DNA from: an uncultured Eubacteriales bacterium
Lineage (GTDB): Bacteria > Bacillota > Clostridia > Oscillospirales > Butyricicoccaceae
Reading direction: 5' to 3'
Assembly: GCA_934675045.1 (NCBI GenBank)
Contig: CAKUPI010000099.1
Coordinates: 1-6,903 of the forward strand
DNA: 6,903 bases
Under the pieces are notes generated by a model that was not told the origin of the DNA, made no database searches, and was given only the letters and a program-made list of their open reading frames with translations. Positions 1 to 6,903 of the stretch are shown here, one piece after another (the stretch's first letter is position 1; each line of letters begins with the position of its first letter). Position numbers and translations under genes: made by a program.

Positions 1-1
1 T

Positions 2-427
2 GTACATTCCATGGTGGAGTTCTGCGACGGAACGGTGGCGGCCATCTGCTCGCCGCCCGACATGCACCTGCCCATTCAGCTGGCGCTCACATGGCCGGAA
101 CGGCGGCCGCCCATGCGCAAGCAGTTGAGCTTTACAGAGGCGATGCAGTGGAGCTTCTGCCCGCCGGACAGGGAAACCTTCCCGGCTCTTGCGCTCTGCG
201 AAGCGGTGCTGCGGCGCGGCGGAAATCTGGGCGCTGTGCTCAACGGCGCCAACGAGGAAGCGGTTGCGCTTTTCTTGCAAAAGCGCATTGGCTATTGCGA
301 CATCACCCGTCTGGTGCGCGCGGCGGTTGAGGCTGCGGACTTTGTCGGCAGCCCGGAAACAGGGGAGATTTTTGCAAGCGATCGCTGGGCGCGCGAGTAT
401 GTGCGCGCGGCGGCACAACGTGGTTAA
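2..427 (+). CDS. dxr: 1-deoxy-D-xylulose 5-phosphate reductoisomerase, C-terminal part (5' end outside window)
   Basis: Dxr converts 1-deoxy-D-xylulose 5-phosphate to 2-C-methyl-D-erythritol 4-phosphate with NADPH and a divalent metal, the first committed step of the cytoplasmic MEP isoprenoid pathway; it is the target of fosmidomycin. About 141 codons are visible. The open frame runs back through the left edge, so the ATG at 11 is internal: the codons before it read V-H-S, giving the family's conserved VHSMVEF segment. Next come PDMHLPIQLALTWPER, which matches the family's PDMR-PI-A block, and LNGANEEAV, which matches the conserved N-A-A-N-E helix. The rest is the helical C-terminal domain. 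Family members are about 380-400 residues, so roughly the first 240, with the NADPH-binding domain and the main metal ligands, lie upstream. The TAA stop is at 425-427 and rseP follows after 12 bases. Identification is by recalled family motifs; the frame is intact with no sign of decay. Confidence 0.95.
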   Translation, partial: VHSMVEFCDGTVAAICSPPDMHLPIQLALTWPERRPPMRKQLSFTEAMQWSFCPPDRETFPALALCEAVLRRGGNLGAVLNGANEEAVALFLQKRIGYCDITRLVRAAVEAADFVGSPETGEIFASDRWAREYVRAAAQRG

Positions 428-432
428 GGCGG
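426..432 (+). promoter_or_regulatory. Probable ribosome binding site of rseP
   Basis: AAGGCGG overlaps the end of the dxr stop codon and lies 7 bases before the rseP ATG at 440. It is a moderate Shine-Dalgarno match. The GGAAG directly abutting the ATG is too close to serve. Because dxr and rseP share a reading frame and the dxr TAA is only 12 bases upstream, rseP cannot start further left, which supports ATG 440. Confidence 0.55.
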
Positions 433-439
433 TTGGAAG

Positions 440-1513
440 ATGAGTATTGTCATTGCTATTTTAATCTTTGGTCTGATTGTGCTGATCCACGAGGCGGGGC
501 ATTTTGCCGTCGCAAAGCTGACGGGCGTGACCGTTTACCAGTTTTCGATCGGCTTTGGCCCGGCCTTGCTGAAAAAGCAGGTGGGCGAGACGGTCTATGC
601 CATCCGCTGCATCCCGCTGGGCGGCTATGTCGCCATGAAGGGCGAGGACAGCACCGTCATTGAGACGCCGGCCGGGCATGAGCCGGAAGAAGACCCGGAG
701 GATACCGAGGGCAGCTTTTTGCAGGCCAAACTCTGGAAGCGCTTTTGCATCAGCGCGGCCGGGTCGGCGATGAACCTGCTGAGCGCGCTGCTCATTTTGC
801 TGCTTGTCATGCTGCCTGCCGGGGTCGCTCTGGTTCCGGAGGTGACCGGCTTTATGGATGGCTTCGCATGGGCTGGCGAAAACGGCCTTCAGGTCGGCGA
901 TGAAATTGTGAAGGTCAACGATTTTCACATCTTTATTTACAGCGATCTGCTCAATGCGCTGGAGCTGGGGCAGGGAAAGCCCTATACGGTTGTCGTGCGC
1001 CGCGGGGGCGAGAAAGTTACCCTTGACGGGCTGATGCTGGCCAAGGAGGTCCCCGACGAGAACGGCCAGCTCAAGTTCGGTCTGCTGTTCGGGGCGAGGT
1101 CGCTGACGCTGCCGCAGCGGCTGGGCACGGCGTGGAACAGCGCGCTCAGCTTTTTGCAGACGGCCTACAAGAGCATCGGAATGCTGATAGGCGGAAAGGT
1201 CAGCGCCGACAACATGATGGGAACGGTGGGCATCACCAACGAGCTGTCCGAGCGCGTGAAAAGCTCGTGGTCCGACGTTTGGTATTTTGTCGCCTTCTTA
1301 TCAGTCAATCTGGCCGTCGTCAACCTGCTGCCCATTCCCGGTCTGGACGGCGGCAAGCTGCTCTTTTTGCTCATCGAGCTGGTGCGGGGAAAGCCCATCA
1401 AGCCGGAGCACGAGGGGGCTGTGCAGCTGGTCGGCATGCTGTTTATTTTGGGCCTTTTCGTTTTTGTCACCTACCATGACATTGTAAATCTTTTCTCAAG
1501 GGCGGGGCGATGA
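440..1513 (+). CDS. rseP: RIP metalloprotease RseP/RasP (site-2 protease, M50 family)
   Basis: This is an intramembrane zinc metalloprotease of 357 residues. Family members cut single-pass membrane proteins after a first extracytoplasmic cleavage, for example RsiW in Bacillus subtilis or RseA in E. coli; the substrate here is unknown and no anti-sigma gene is in the window. The zinc motif HEAGH is at residues 17-21 inside the first membrane segment (about 2-22). The second conserved block NLLPIPGLDGG is at 295-305, with the third zinc ligand expected at D303. A single PDZ-like domain spans about 130-200 and contains GDEIVKVND (153-161); one PDZ domain is usual in Gram-positive members, against two in E. 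coli. Other likely membrane segments are about 104-131, 281-298 and 326-348. Oddities: an acidic stretch at about 75-91 precedes the second membrane helix, and the usual G-P-x-x-N there reads GSAMN (108-112). The gene lies 12 bases after dxr and overlaps ispG by 4 bases. Confidence 0.95.
   Translation: MSIVIAILIFGLIVLIHEAGHFAVAKLTGVTVYQFSIGFGPALLKKQVGETVYAIRCIPLGGYVAMKGEDSTVIETPAGHEPEEDPEDTEGSFLQAKLWKRFCISAAGSAMNLLSALLILLLVMLPAGVALVPEVTGFMDGFAWAGENGLQVGDEIVKVNDFHIFIYSDLLNALELGQGKPYTVVVRRGGEKVTLDGLMLAKEVPDENGQLKFGLLFGARSLTLPQRLGTAWNSALSFLQTAYKSIGMLIGGKVSADNMMGTVGITNELSERVKSSWSDVWYFVAFLSVNLAVVNLLPIPGLDGGKLLFLLIELVRGKPIKPEHEGAVQLVGMLFILGLFVFVTYHDIVNLFSRAGR
1498..1507 (+). promoter_or_regulatory. 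Ribosome binding site and ATGA coupling junction before ispG
   Basis: A purine-rich AAGGGCGGGG lies just upstream of the ispG start, inside the last codons of rseP. The ispG ATG (1510-1512) overlaps the rseP TGA (1511-1513), the arrangement typical of translational coupling by reinitiating ribosomes. A second in-frame ATG at 1516 is also within reach of this site and would remove two residues, so the exact start is open. Confidence 0.5.
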
Positions 1514-2568
1514 GCATGAAAACCAAACAGATTCTGGTGGGCGGCCTCCCGATTGGCGGAGGCGCCCCCCTTGTCATTCAATCGATGTGCAACACCGACA
1601 CACACGATGTGGAAGGCTCGCTGAAGCAGATCAAAGCCTTGGAACAGACGGGCTGTCAAGTCATTCGGCTTGCCGTGCCCGACATGGACGCCGCACAGGC
1701 CATCGGCCGGATTGCGCGGCGTTCGCCGCTGCCCGTCGTCGCGGATATTCACTTTGACTACCGTCTGGCGCTCGAATGCTGCCGGCAGGGCGTGCACAAA
1801 ATACGCATTAACCCCGGCAACATCGGCGGGCACGATGGCGTCAAGGCGGTCGCCGACGCCTGCCGCGCGCGCAAAATCCCCATCCGCGTCGGCGTCAACG
1901 GCGGCTCGATCGACCGCGACCTGCGCGAAAAGCTGGGCGTCACGCCGGAAGCGCTGTGTCAAAGCGCGCAGCGCAACATCGAACTGCTGGAAAACTGCGG
2001 CTTTGACGACATCTGCGTTTCCATCAAGGCGTCCAGCGTTTTTAAAACGGTCGAGGCCTACCGCATGATGAGCAGCCGCTCCCGCTATCCGCTGCACCTT
2101 GGCGTGACCGAGGCGGGCACGGCGCGCATGGGAACCCTCAAGTCGGCGGCCGCCTTCGGCGCGCTGCTGGCGGACGGCATCGGCGACACGCTGCGCGTTT
2201 CGCTGACGGCGGACCCGGTGCAGGAGGTCATTGCCGCGCGCGACATTCTAAAGGCTTTGGATTTGAACACCGGCGGGGTGACCGTTATCTCCTGCCCGAC
2301 CTGCGGAAGAACGCAGGTGGACTTGATTCCGCTGGCCGAGCGCATCGAGCGCCGGCTGTCCGGCGTGCGCAGCCGGCTGACGGTGGCCGTCATGGGGTGC
2401 GCCGTCAACGGCCCCGGCGAAGCGCGCGAGGCCGATTTGGGCATTGCCGGCGGCCGGGGCGAGGGTCTGCTGTTCCGAAAGGGAGAGATTTTGAAAAAAC
2501 TCCCGGAAGAGGCGCTGTTCGACGCGCTGATTGACGAGGTGCGCCGCATGACGGGAGAAGAGATATGA
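1510..2568 (+). CDS. ispG: 4-hydroxy-3-methylbut-2-en-1-yl diphosphate synthase (IspG/GcpE)
   Basis: IspG reductively opens 2-C-methyl-D-erythritol 2,4-cyclodiphosphate to HMBPP, the penultimate step of the MEP pathway, using a 4Fe-4S cluster and electrons from flavodoxin or ferredoxin. The 352-residue product is full length for the two-domain bacterial form. The N-terminal TIM-barrel part has PLVIQSMCNTDT (20-31), VADIHFDY (77-84) and KIRINPGN (97-104). The C-terminal ferredoxin-like part has SCPTCGRT (261-268) and GCAVNGPGEA (296-305). The expected cluster ligands are C262, C265, C297 and E304, with the same spacing as C270, C273, C305 and E312 in the E. coli enzyme. The start at 1510 overlaps the rseP stop (ATGA); ATG 1516 is an alternative only two codons later. 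The end overlaps polC by ATGA. Sharing a transcript with dxr puts two steps of one pathway under common control. No unusual features in the catalytic parts. Confidence 0.97.
   Translation: MSMKTKQILVGGLPIGGGAPLVIQSMCNTDTHDVEGSLKQIKALEQTGCQVIRLAVPDMDAAQAIGRIARRSPLPVVADIHFDYRLALECCRQGVHKIRINPGNIGGHDGVKAVADACRARKIPIRVGVNGGSIDRDLREKLGVTPEALCQSAQRNIELLENCGFDDICVSIKASSVFKTVEAYRMMSSRSRYPLHLGVTEAGTARMGTLKSAAAFGALLADGIGDTLRVSLTADPVQEVIAARDILKALDLNTGGVTVISCPTCGRTQVDLIPLAERIERRLSGVRSRLTVAVMGCAVNGPGEAREADLGIAGGRGEGLLFRKGEILKKLPEEALFDALIDEVRRMTGEEI
2553..2557 (+). promoter_or_regulatory. Ribosome binding site of polC at an ATGA junction
   Basis: GGGAG lies 7 bases before the polC ATG at 2565, a good Shine-Dalgarno match at good spacing, within the last codons of ispG. 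The polC ATG (2565-2567) overlaps the ispG TGA (2566-2568). Both reinitiation and direct initiation are therefore plausible for polC. Confidence 0.65.
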
Positions 2569-5500
2569 GCGCCGTTACGCTGGGCGAGCTGGTGCCCCGC
2601 GCGCGCACGGAGGACGAGCTGTGGCGGTGCGAGGTGAAGGGCTGCGCCGTCGACGAGGAGCGCTGTGCGCTGTCGGTGCGGCTGCTCTGTAAAAATCTGG
2701 TGCCGGATGACGCGCTCCGGGAGGCGTCGCGCGCCATTTGCGCCGCCTACGCACTCAAGCGGGCCGAGCTGAAGCCGGATTACGCTTTCGGCGAGCTGAG
2801 CGGCGAGGTGCTGGAGTACATCCGCACGCAGTTTGCCGGGCGCTACCCCTCGCTGGCGCTGGCCTTTGAGGGGGCGGGCATGCACGCCGACGGACATGTG
2901 CTGTCCATGGACATTGAAGCCGACTGGCATTTTCGCATTGAAGCGCTGAAAAAAGAGCTGGAAGCCGCGGCGCGCCGGCTGACCGGCCTGCCCGTGCGCA
3001 TGGCGATACGGGCCGTCGACGGGGCAGAGGGCTATGAACAGCGCAAGGCGGCCGAGCTGAAGCGACTGAACGAGGAATGGACCCGCGAGCAGGGCGCCAC
3101 GGCGCACCGCGCGCCCGAAAAGCCCAGGCAGCGCACCTTTGAGCGGAAAAAAACGGCGCAGTCGGAGAAGTTTACGCCGCCGTCCGGCGACGATCAGGTT
3201 CTTTACGGCCGACCCGTCTCGCGCAGCCAGATCCCCCTGTCCGAAATCGCCGTTGACACCGGAAAAACCACGGTGAGCGGTGATATTTTTTACAAGGACG
3301 TCCGGAAGCTCGGGGGCAAGGGCAAGACGGTGGTCACCGTCGACATTTACGACGGCACCGGATCGCTCCGTGTCACCAAGGTGCTGCCGGACGAAGAGGC
3401 GGCGCCGCTCGACAAGGCGCTGAAGGTCGGCATGAACGTCGTTGTGCAGGGCGTCGCCAGCTTCAACCAGTTTGAAAAGGACGTCATTCTGACGCCGTCG
3501 TGCATCTTAAAGGGAAAGAAAAAGGTCCGTGTGGACAACGCGGCGCAAAAGCGCGTCGAGCTGCACCTGCACACCAATATGTCGTCGATGGACGCCATCG
3601 GCGAGGCGAGCGCCGCGCTTAAGCTGGCGGCGTCGATGGGGCACCCGGCCATGGCCGTGACCGACCACGGCGTGGCGCAGGCGTATCCCGACGCCATGAA
3701 GGCGGCCAGGGCGCTGAAAAAAGAGGGAACGGAGATCAAGGTGCTCTACGGCGTCGAAGCCTACTGCGTCGACGATCTGGTCAAGGGGGGCGCCGTCAAG
3801 GGCTATACCGACACCGCCCTGGACGGGGAAATTATCGTCTTTGACCTGGAAACCACCGGCCTGAAGCCGTCGGAATGTGAGATTATCGAGGTCGCCGCCC
3901 TGCTGGTGCAGGGGGGCGAGGTGCGCGGCAGCTTTCACACGCATGTCAAGCCGCGCGGCGTCATTTCGGCCGAAATCACCGGCCTGACCGGCATCACCAA
4001 CGAAATGGTGCAGGATTCCCCCCCCATCGAAGAGGTGCTGCCGGCATTTCTGGAGTTTTGCGGCGACCGTCCCCTCTGCGCGCACAACGCGGATTTTGAC
4101 CTTTCGTTTGTCCGCGCCGCCTGCGAAAAGCTCGGCATCGAGCGCAGCTTCTGCTCTATCGACACCGTGGAGCTGTCGCGCGCGCTGCTGCCCGAGCTGA
4201 AAAAGCACAAGCTCAACGTTGTGGCCGAACATTTCGGCTTTACCTTCGAGCACCACCGCGCCGACGCCGATACCGAGGTGCTGGCCCGGATCTTTTTCCG
4301 CCTGTGCGACAGGCTCAGGCAGCATGGGGTGCAGCGCGTCAGCGAGATCAACGACGCCGTCGCCGCCATCCGCGAGGGGAGCGGCGGCCGGCAGAGGCGC
4401 GAAAAAACCTGGCATACGATTGTGCTGGTGCGCAATATGGCGGGCCTGCGCACCCTGTACGAGCTGATATCGATGGCCCACCTGCGCTATTTTAAAAAGG
4501 TCCCCATCATTCCGCTCAGCCTGCTTCTCGAAAAGCGCGAAAACCTCATCATCGGCTCGGCCTGCGAGGCGGGGCAGCTGTTTCGGGCTGTCGTCGAGGG
4601 CAAGCCGTGGAGCGATCTCGTCAAGCTGGCCCGGCGGTTCGATTTTCTCGAAATCCAGCCCATCGGGAACAACCGGTTCATGCTGCAAAACGGCATGGCG
4701 CGCGACGAGGAGCAGCTCCGCGAGTTCAACCGCACCATTCTGCGGCTGGGCGATTCGCTGGGAATCCCGGTATGCGCTACGGGCGACGTGCATTTTTTAG
4801 AGCCGGGCGACGCCATTTTCCGCGAGATTCTGATGGCGGGCAAGGGGTTTGAGGATGCCTCCAACCAGCCGCCGCTGTATTTTAAGACAACAGAGGAAAT
4901 GCTGGACGAGTTTTCCTACCTCGGGCCGGAACGCGCCTTCGAGGTCGTCGTGCAGAACCCCAACAAAATCGCGGCGCTGTGCGACGAGATTCAGCCGGTG
5001 CCCGACGGCACCTATCCGCCGTCGGTCGAAAACTCGGCCGAGGAAATCGAGGGCATGTCCCGCCGCCGCGCCGCCGAGCTGTACGGCGATGAGCTGCCCG
5101 CCATCGTCGCCGACCGTCTGGAGGTCGAGCTCAACTCCATCATCAAGCACGGCTTTGACGTGATGTACATCATCGCCCAGAAGCTGGTCGCAAAGTCGCT
5201 GGCCGCCGGATACCTGGTCGGCTCCCGCGGGTCGGTCGGCTCCTCCTTTGTCGCGTATCTGACCGGCATCACCGAGGTCAACGCCCTGCAGCCGCATTAC
5301 CGCTGCCCGTCGTGCCGGTATTCGGAGTTTTACGAGGGCGTCGAGTATGCGGCCGGCGTCGACATGCCCGACAAGAACTGCCCGCACTGCGGCACCAAGA
5401 TGATCAAGGACGGCTTCAACATTCCCTTTGCCACCTTCCTCGGCTTCGAGGGGGACAAGGCCCCCGATATCGACCTCAATTTTTCCGGTGAATACCAGCT

Positions 5501-6902
5501 GCAGGCGCACCGCGACACCATCGAGCTGTTCGGCGAGGGCAATGTGTACAAGGCGGGCACCATCGGAACGGTGAAGGAAAAGACGGCCTACGGCTTTGTC
5601 AAAAAATATCTGGAGGAGCGCGGAAAGGCCGCCGGAAACGCCGACATCAACCGGCTGGTGCAGGGCTGCACCGGCATCAAGCGCACCACCGGCCAGCACC
5701 CGGGCGGCCTGATCGTCGTGCCGCAGGGGCGCAGCATTTACGAGTTCTGCCCGGTGCAGCACCCGGCCGACGACCCCGATTCCGACATCATTACCACCCA
5801 CTTCGATTACCACTCCATACACGATAACCTTTTAAAGCTCGACCTTCTGGGGCACGACGATCCGACCATGATCCGCAAGCTGCACGATTTGTCGGGCTTC
5901 GACCCGCGTCAGGTGCCGCTCGACGACAAAGAAACCATGAAGCTCTTTACCTCGCTCGAGCCGCTGAAGATCGAAGGTGACGACATTCTCGGGCATTTCA
6001 GCGGCGCCGCCGCCATCCCCGAGTTCGGCACCAAGTTCGTGCGCGGTATGCTCGAGGACACCAAGCCGACGACCTTCGACGAGCTTCTGCGCATATCCGG
6101 CCTGTCGCACGGCACCGACGTCTGGCTCAACAACGCCAAAGACGTCGTCACCTCGGGCCTCGGCACCCTGAAAGACGTCATCTGCGTGCGCGACGACATC
6201 ACCATCAAGCTGATGCAGATGGGGCTTGCGCCCAAGCTGTCCTTCACCATTTCGGAAAGCGTCCGAAAGGGAAAGGGACTCAAGCCCGAATGGGAAGAGG
6301 AAATGCGGCAGCATCATCTGCCCGAATGGTACATCGGCTCGTGCAAAAAGATCAAGTACATGTTCCCGCGCGCGCACGCCGTCGCCTATGTGATGATGGC
6401 CTACCGCATCGCGTGGTTCAAGGTCCATAAGCCCATGGAGTTTTACAGCGCCTACTTCTCCATTCGCGCCGGTGCCTTTGACGCCGGGCTGATGACGCGC
6501 GGCGACGCGGCGGTGACGGAAAAGTATTTTGCCCTCAAGCGGCAGGACAAGCGATCGGCCGTCGAGGAGGACATGCTCATCACGCTGGAAATCTGCCATG
6601 AGTTTTACAAGCGCGGGTTTGCCTTTGCGCCGCTGGACATCTACCGCAGCGGCGTCAGCGGCTTTATCATCGAGGGCAATACGCTCATTCCGCCCCTGAC
6701 CTCGCTGCCCGGCGTCGGGGAAGCGGCGGCGCAGAGCATTGTCGACGAGCGCGAAAACGGTCCCTTCATGTCGATGGAGGACATGATTCTGCGGTGCGAC
6801 AAATGCAGCCGTGCCGTCGCCGAAACGCTGGAGCGCGTCGGCGCGCTGGGCGGACTGCCCAAAAGCAACCAGCTGGACCTGTTCGATGCGCTCGGGCTGT
6901 GA
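2565..6902 (+). CDS. polC: DNA polymerase III alpha subunit, Gram-positive type PolC
   Basis: PolC is the replicative polymerase of Firmicutes, with proofreading in the same chain. The 1445 residues match the usual length (1437 in B. subtilis). Domains in order: N-terminal domain (about 1-165); a charged linker (about 165-215); OB fold (about 222-318); PHP domain starting with VELHLHT (331-337), then AVTDHG (364-369) and YGVEAY (395-400), interrupted by a DEDDh 3'-5' exonuclease (about 421-585) and resuming to about 745 with TGDVHFL. Exonuclease residues: D427 and E429 in FDLETTG, D512 in HNADFD, H564 and D569 in HRADAD. The polymerase core has GSRGSVGSSFVA (886-897), a four-cysteine zinc site (C914, C917, C939, C942), PDIDLNFSGE with catalytic D968 and D970, and KLDLLGHDD with the third carboxylate D1093. 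FPRAHAVAY (1267-1275) lies in the fingers. A helix-hairpin-helix-like LPGVGEAAAQ (1381-1390) follows. The C-terminus carries the beta-clamp motif QLDLF (1436-1440) plus five extra residues. Intact and overlapping ispG by 4 bases. Confidence 0.98.
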   Translation: MSAVTLGELVPRARTEDELWRCEVKGCAVDEERCALSVRLLCKNLVPDDALREASRAICAAYALKRAELKPDYAFGELSGEVLEYIRTQFAGRYPSLALAFEGAGMHADGHVLSMDIEADWHFRIEALKKELEAAARRLTGLPVRMAIRAVDGAEGYEQRKAAELKRLNEEWTREQGATAHRAPEKPRQRTFERKKTAQSEKFTPPSGDDQVLYGRPVSRSQIPLSEIAVDTGKTTVSGDIFYKDVRKLGGKGKTVVTVDIYDGTGSLRVTKVLPDEEAAPLDKALKVGMNVVVQGVASFNQFEKDVILTPSCILKGKKKVRVDNAAQKRVELHLHTNMSSMDAIGEASAALKLAASMGHPAMAVTDHGVAQAYPDAMKAARALKKEGTEIKVLYGVEAYCVDDLVKGGAVKGYTDTALDGEIIVFDLETTGLKPSECEIIEVAALLVQGGEVRGSFHTHVKPRGVISAEITGLTGITNEMVQDSPPIEEVLPAFLEFCGDRPLCAHNADFDLSFVRAACEKLGIERSFCSIDTVELSRALLPELKKHKLNVVAEHFGFTFEHHRADADTEVLARIFFRLCDRLRQHGVQRVSEINDAVAAIREGSGGRQRREKTWHTIVLVRNMAGLRTLYELISMAHLRYFKKVPIIPLSLLLEKRENLIIGSACEAGQLFRAVVEGKPWSDLVKLARRFDFLEIQPIGNNRFMLQNGMARDEEQLREFNRTILRLGDSLGIPVCATGDVHFLEPGDAIFREILMAGKGFEDASNQPPLYFKTTEEMLDEFSYLGPERAFEVVVQNPNKIAALCDEIQPVPDGTYPPSVENSAEEIEGMSRRRAAELYGDELPAIVADRLEVELNSIIKHGFDVMYIIAQKLVAKSLAAGYLVGSRGSVGSSFVAYLTGITEVNALQPHYRCPSCRYSEFYEGVEYAAGVDMPDKNCPHCGTKMIKDGFNIPFATFLGFEGDKAPDIDLNFSGEYQLQAHRDTIELFGEGNVYKAGTIGTVKEKTAYGFVKKYLEERGKAAGNADINRLVQGCTGIKRTTGQHPGGLIVVPQGRSIYEFCPVQHPADDPDSDIITTHFDYHSIHDNLLKLDLLGHDDPTMIRKLHDLSGFDPRQVPLDDKETMKLFTSLEPLKIEGDDILGHFSGAAAIPEFGTKFVRGMLEDTKPTTFDELLRISGLSHGTDVWLNNAKDVVTSGLGTLKDVICVRDDITIKLMQMGLAPKLSFTISESVRKGKGLKPEWEEEMRQHHLPEWYIGSCKKIKYMFPRAHAVAYVMMAYRIAWFKVHKPMEFYSAYFSIRAGAFDAGLMTRGDAAVTEKYFALKRQDKRSAVEEDMLITLEICHEFYKRGFAFAPLDIYRSGVSGFIIEGNTLIPPLTSLPGVGEAAAQSIVDERENGPFMSMEDMILRCDKCSRAVAETLERVGALGGLPKSNQLDLFDALGL

Positions 6903-6903
6903 G

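Noticed and set aside
428..439. The 12-base gap between dxr and rseP considered for a promoter or terminator
   Set aside because: It is too short for either; it holds only part of the rseP ribosome binding site.
433..663. An alternative plus-strand frame overlapping the start of rseP
   Set aside because: The rseP frame there encodes the essential HEAGH zinc site and the first membrane helix. The alternative frame gives a Cys/Arg/Gly-rich sequence with no features.
1471..2097. A 208-codon minus-strand frame opposite ispG
   Set aside because: Antisense to the conserved IspG barrel; composition is that of a shadow frame.
2085..3107. A 340-codon minus-strand frame crossing the ispG/polC junction
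   Set aside because: It overlaps two certain genes on the other strand, has no recognisable motif, and is explained by codon bias.
3147..3153. A7 run considered as a programmed -1 ribosomal frameshift site of the dnaX kind
   Set aside because: The zero-frame codons are CGG AAA AAA ACG, so a -1 slip would re-pair the first lysine tRNA with GAA. The heptamer is out of register for a canonical X-XXY-YYZ site. Transcriptional slippage is the only variant left, and it is listed as a weak finding.
3507..4793. A 428-codon open frame on the minus strand opposite polC
   Set aside because: It lies wholly antisense to the PHP and exonuclease coding region of polC. Its translation shows no recognisable domain and is rich in Ala, Gly, Arg, Asp, Val and His, as expected when GC-rich codons with G/C third positions are read backwards.
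5304..5399. Four-cysteine cluster in polC considered as an inserted zinc-finger domain
   Set aside because: C-P-x-C and C-P-x-C pairs at this position are the normal PolC zinc site, also present in B. subtilis PolC, so this is not an insertion.
4797..5822. A 341-codon open frame on the minus strand opposite polC
   Set aside because: Also antisense to strongly conserved polymerase sequence, with a biased composition and no family motif. It has the same origin as the neighbouring shadow frame.

Overview
This window is a compact, single-strand housekeeping gene cluster from a GC-rich member of the Firmicutes, most likely of the class Clostridia. Two things support that placement. First, the last gene is PolC, the exonuclease-containing replicative polymerase typical of low-GC Gram-positive bacteria and their relatives. 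Second, the gene order dxr - rseP - ispG - polC is the clostridial arrangement, whereas Bacillus has proS between rasP and polC. The strong preference for G or C at third codon positions suggests a GC-rich lineage such as some Oscillospiraceae-like gut clostridia, but the genus cannot be fixed from this sequence.

Layout: bases 2-427 hold the C-terminal part of 1-deoxy-D-xylulose 5-phosphate reductoisomerase (Dxr), cut by the left edge. A 12-base gap follows, then the site-2 intramembrane metalloprotease RseP/RasP (440-1513), the 4Fe-4S enzyme IspG/GcpE (1510-2568) and the DNA polymerase III alpha subunit PolC (2565-6902). PolC is complete and ends one base before the right edge. The rseP/ispG and ispG/polC junctions are both 4-base ATGA stop/start overlaps. 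The coding density leaves no room for a promoter or terminator between genes, so the four genes look like part of one transcript that begins upstream of the window.

Functionally, Dxr and IspG carry out an early and a late step of the MEP (non-mevalonate) isoprenoid pathway, which supplies undecaprenyl phosphate for cell-wall synthesis and other prenyl products. RseP is a membrane protease of envelope signalling, and PolC copies the chromosome. Every key catalytic motif I looked for is present, and I see no frameshift, pseudogene, mobile element, repeat array, RNA gene or CRISPR. No stretch above 12 bases is non-coding, apart from the cut edges.

I found no credible undescribed system here. 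The points that deserve a second look are modest: translational coupling of a polymerase gene to a metabolic gene, a short tail after PolC's clamp-binding motif, an acidic insertion and a motif substitution in RseP, and a basic linker with an A7 run in PolC.
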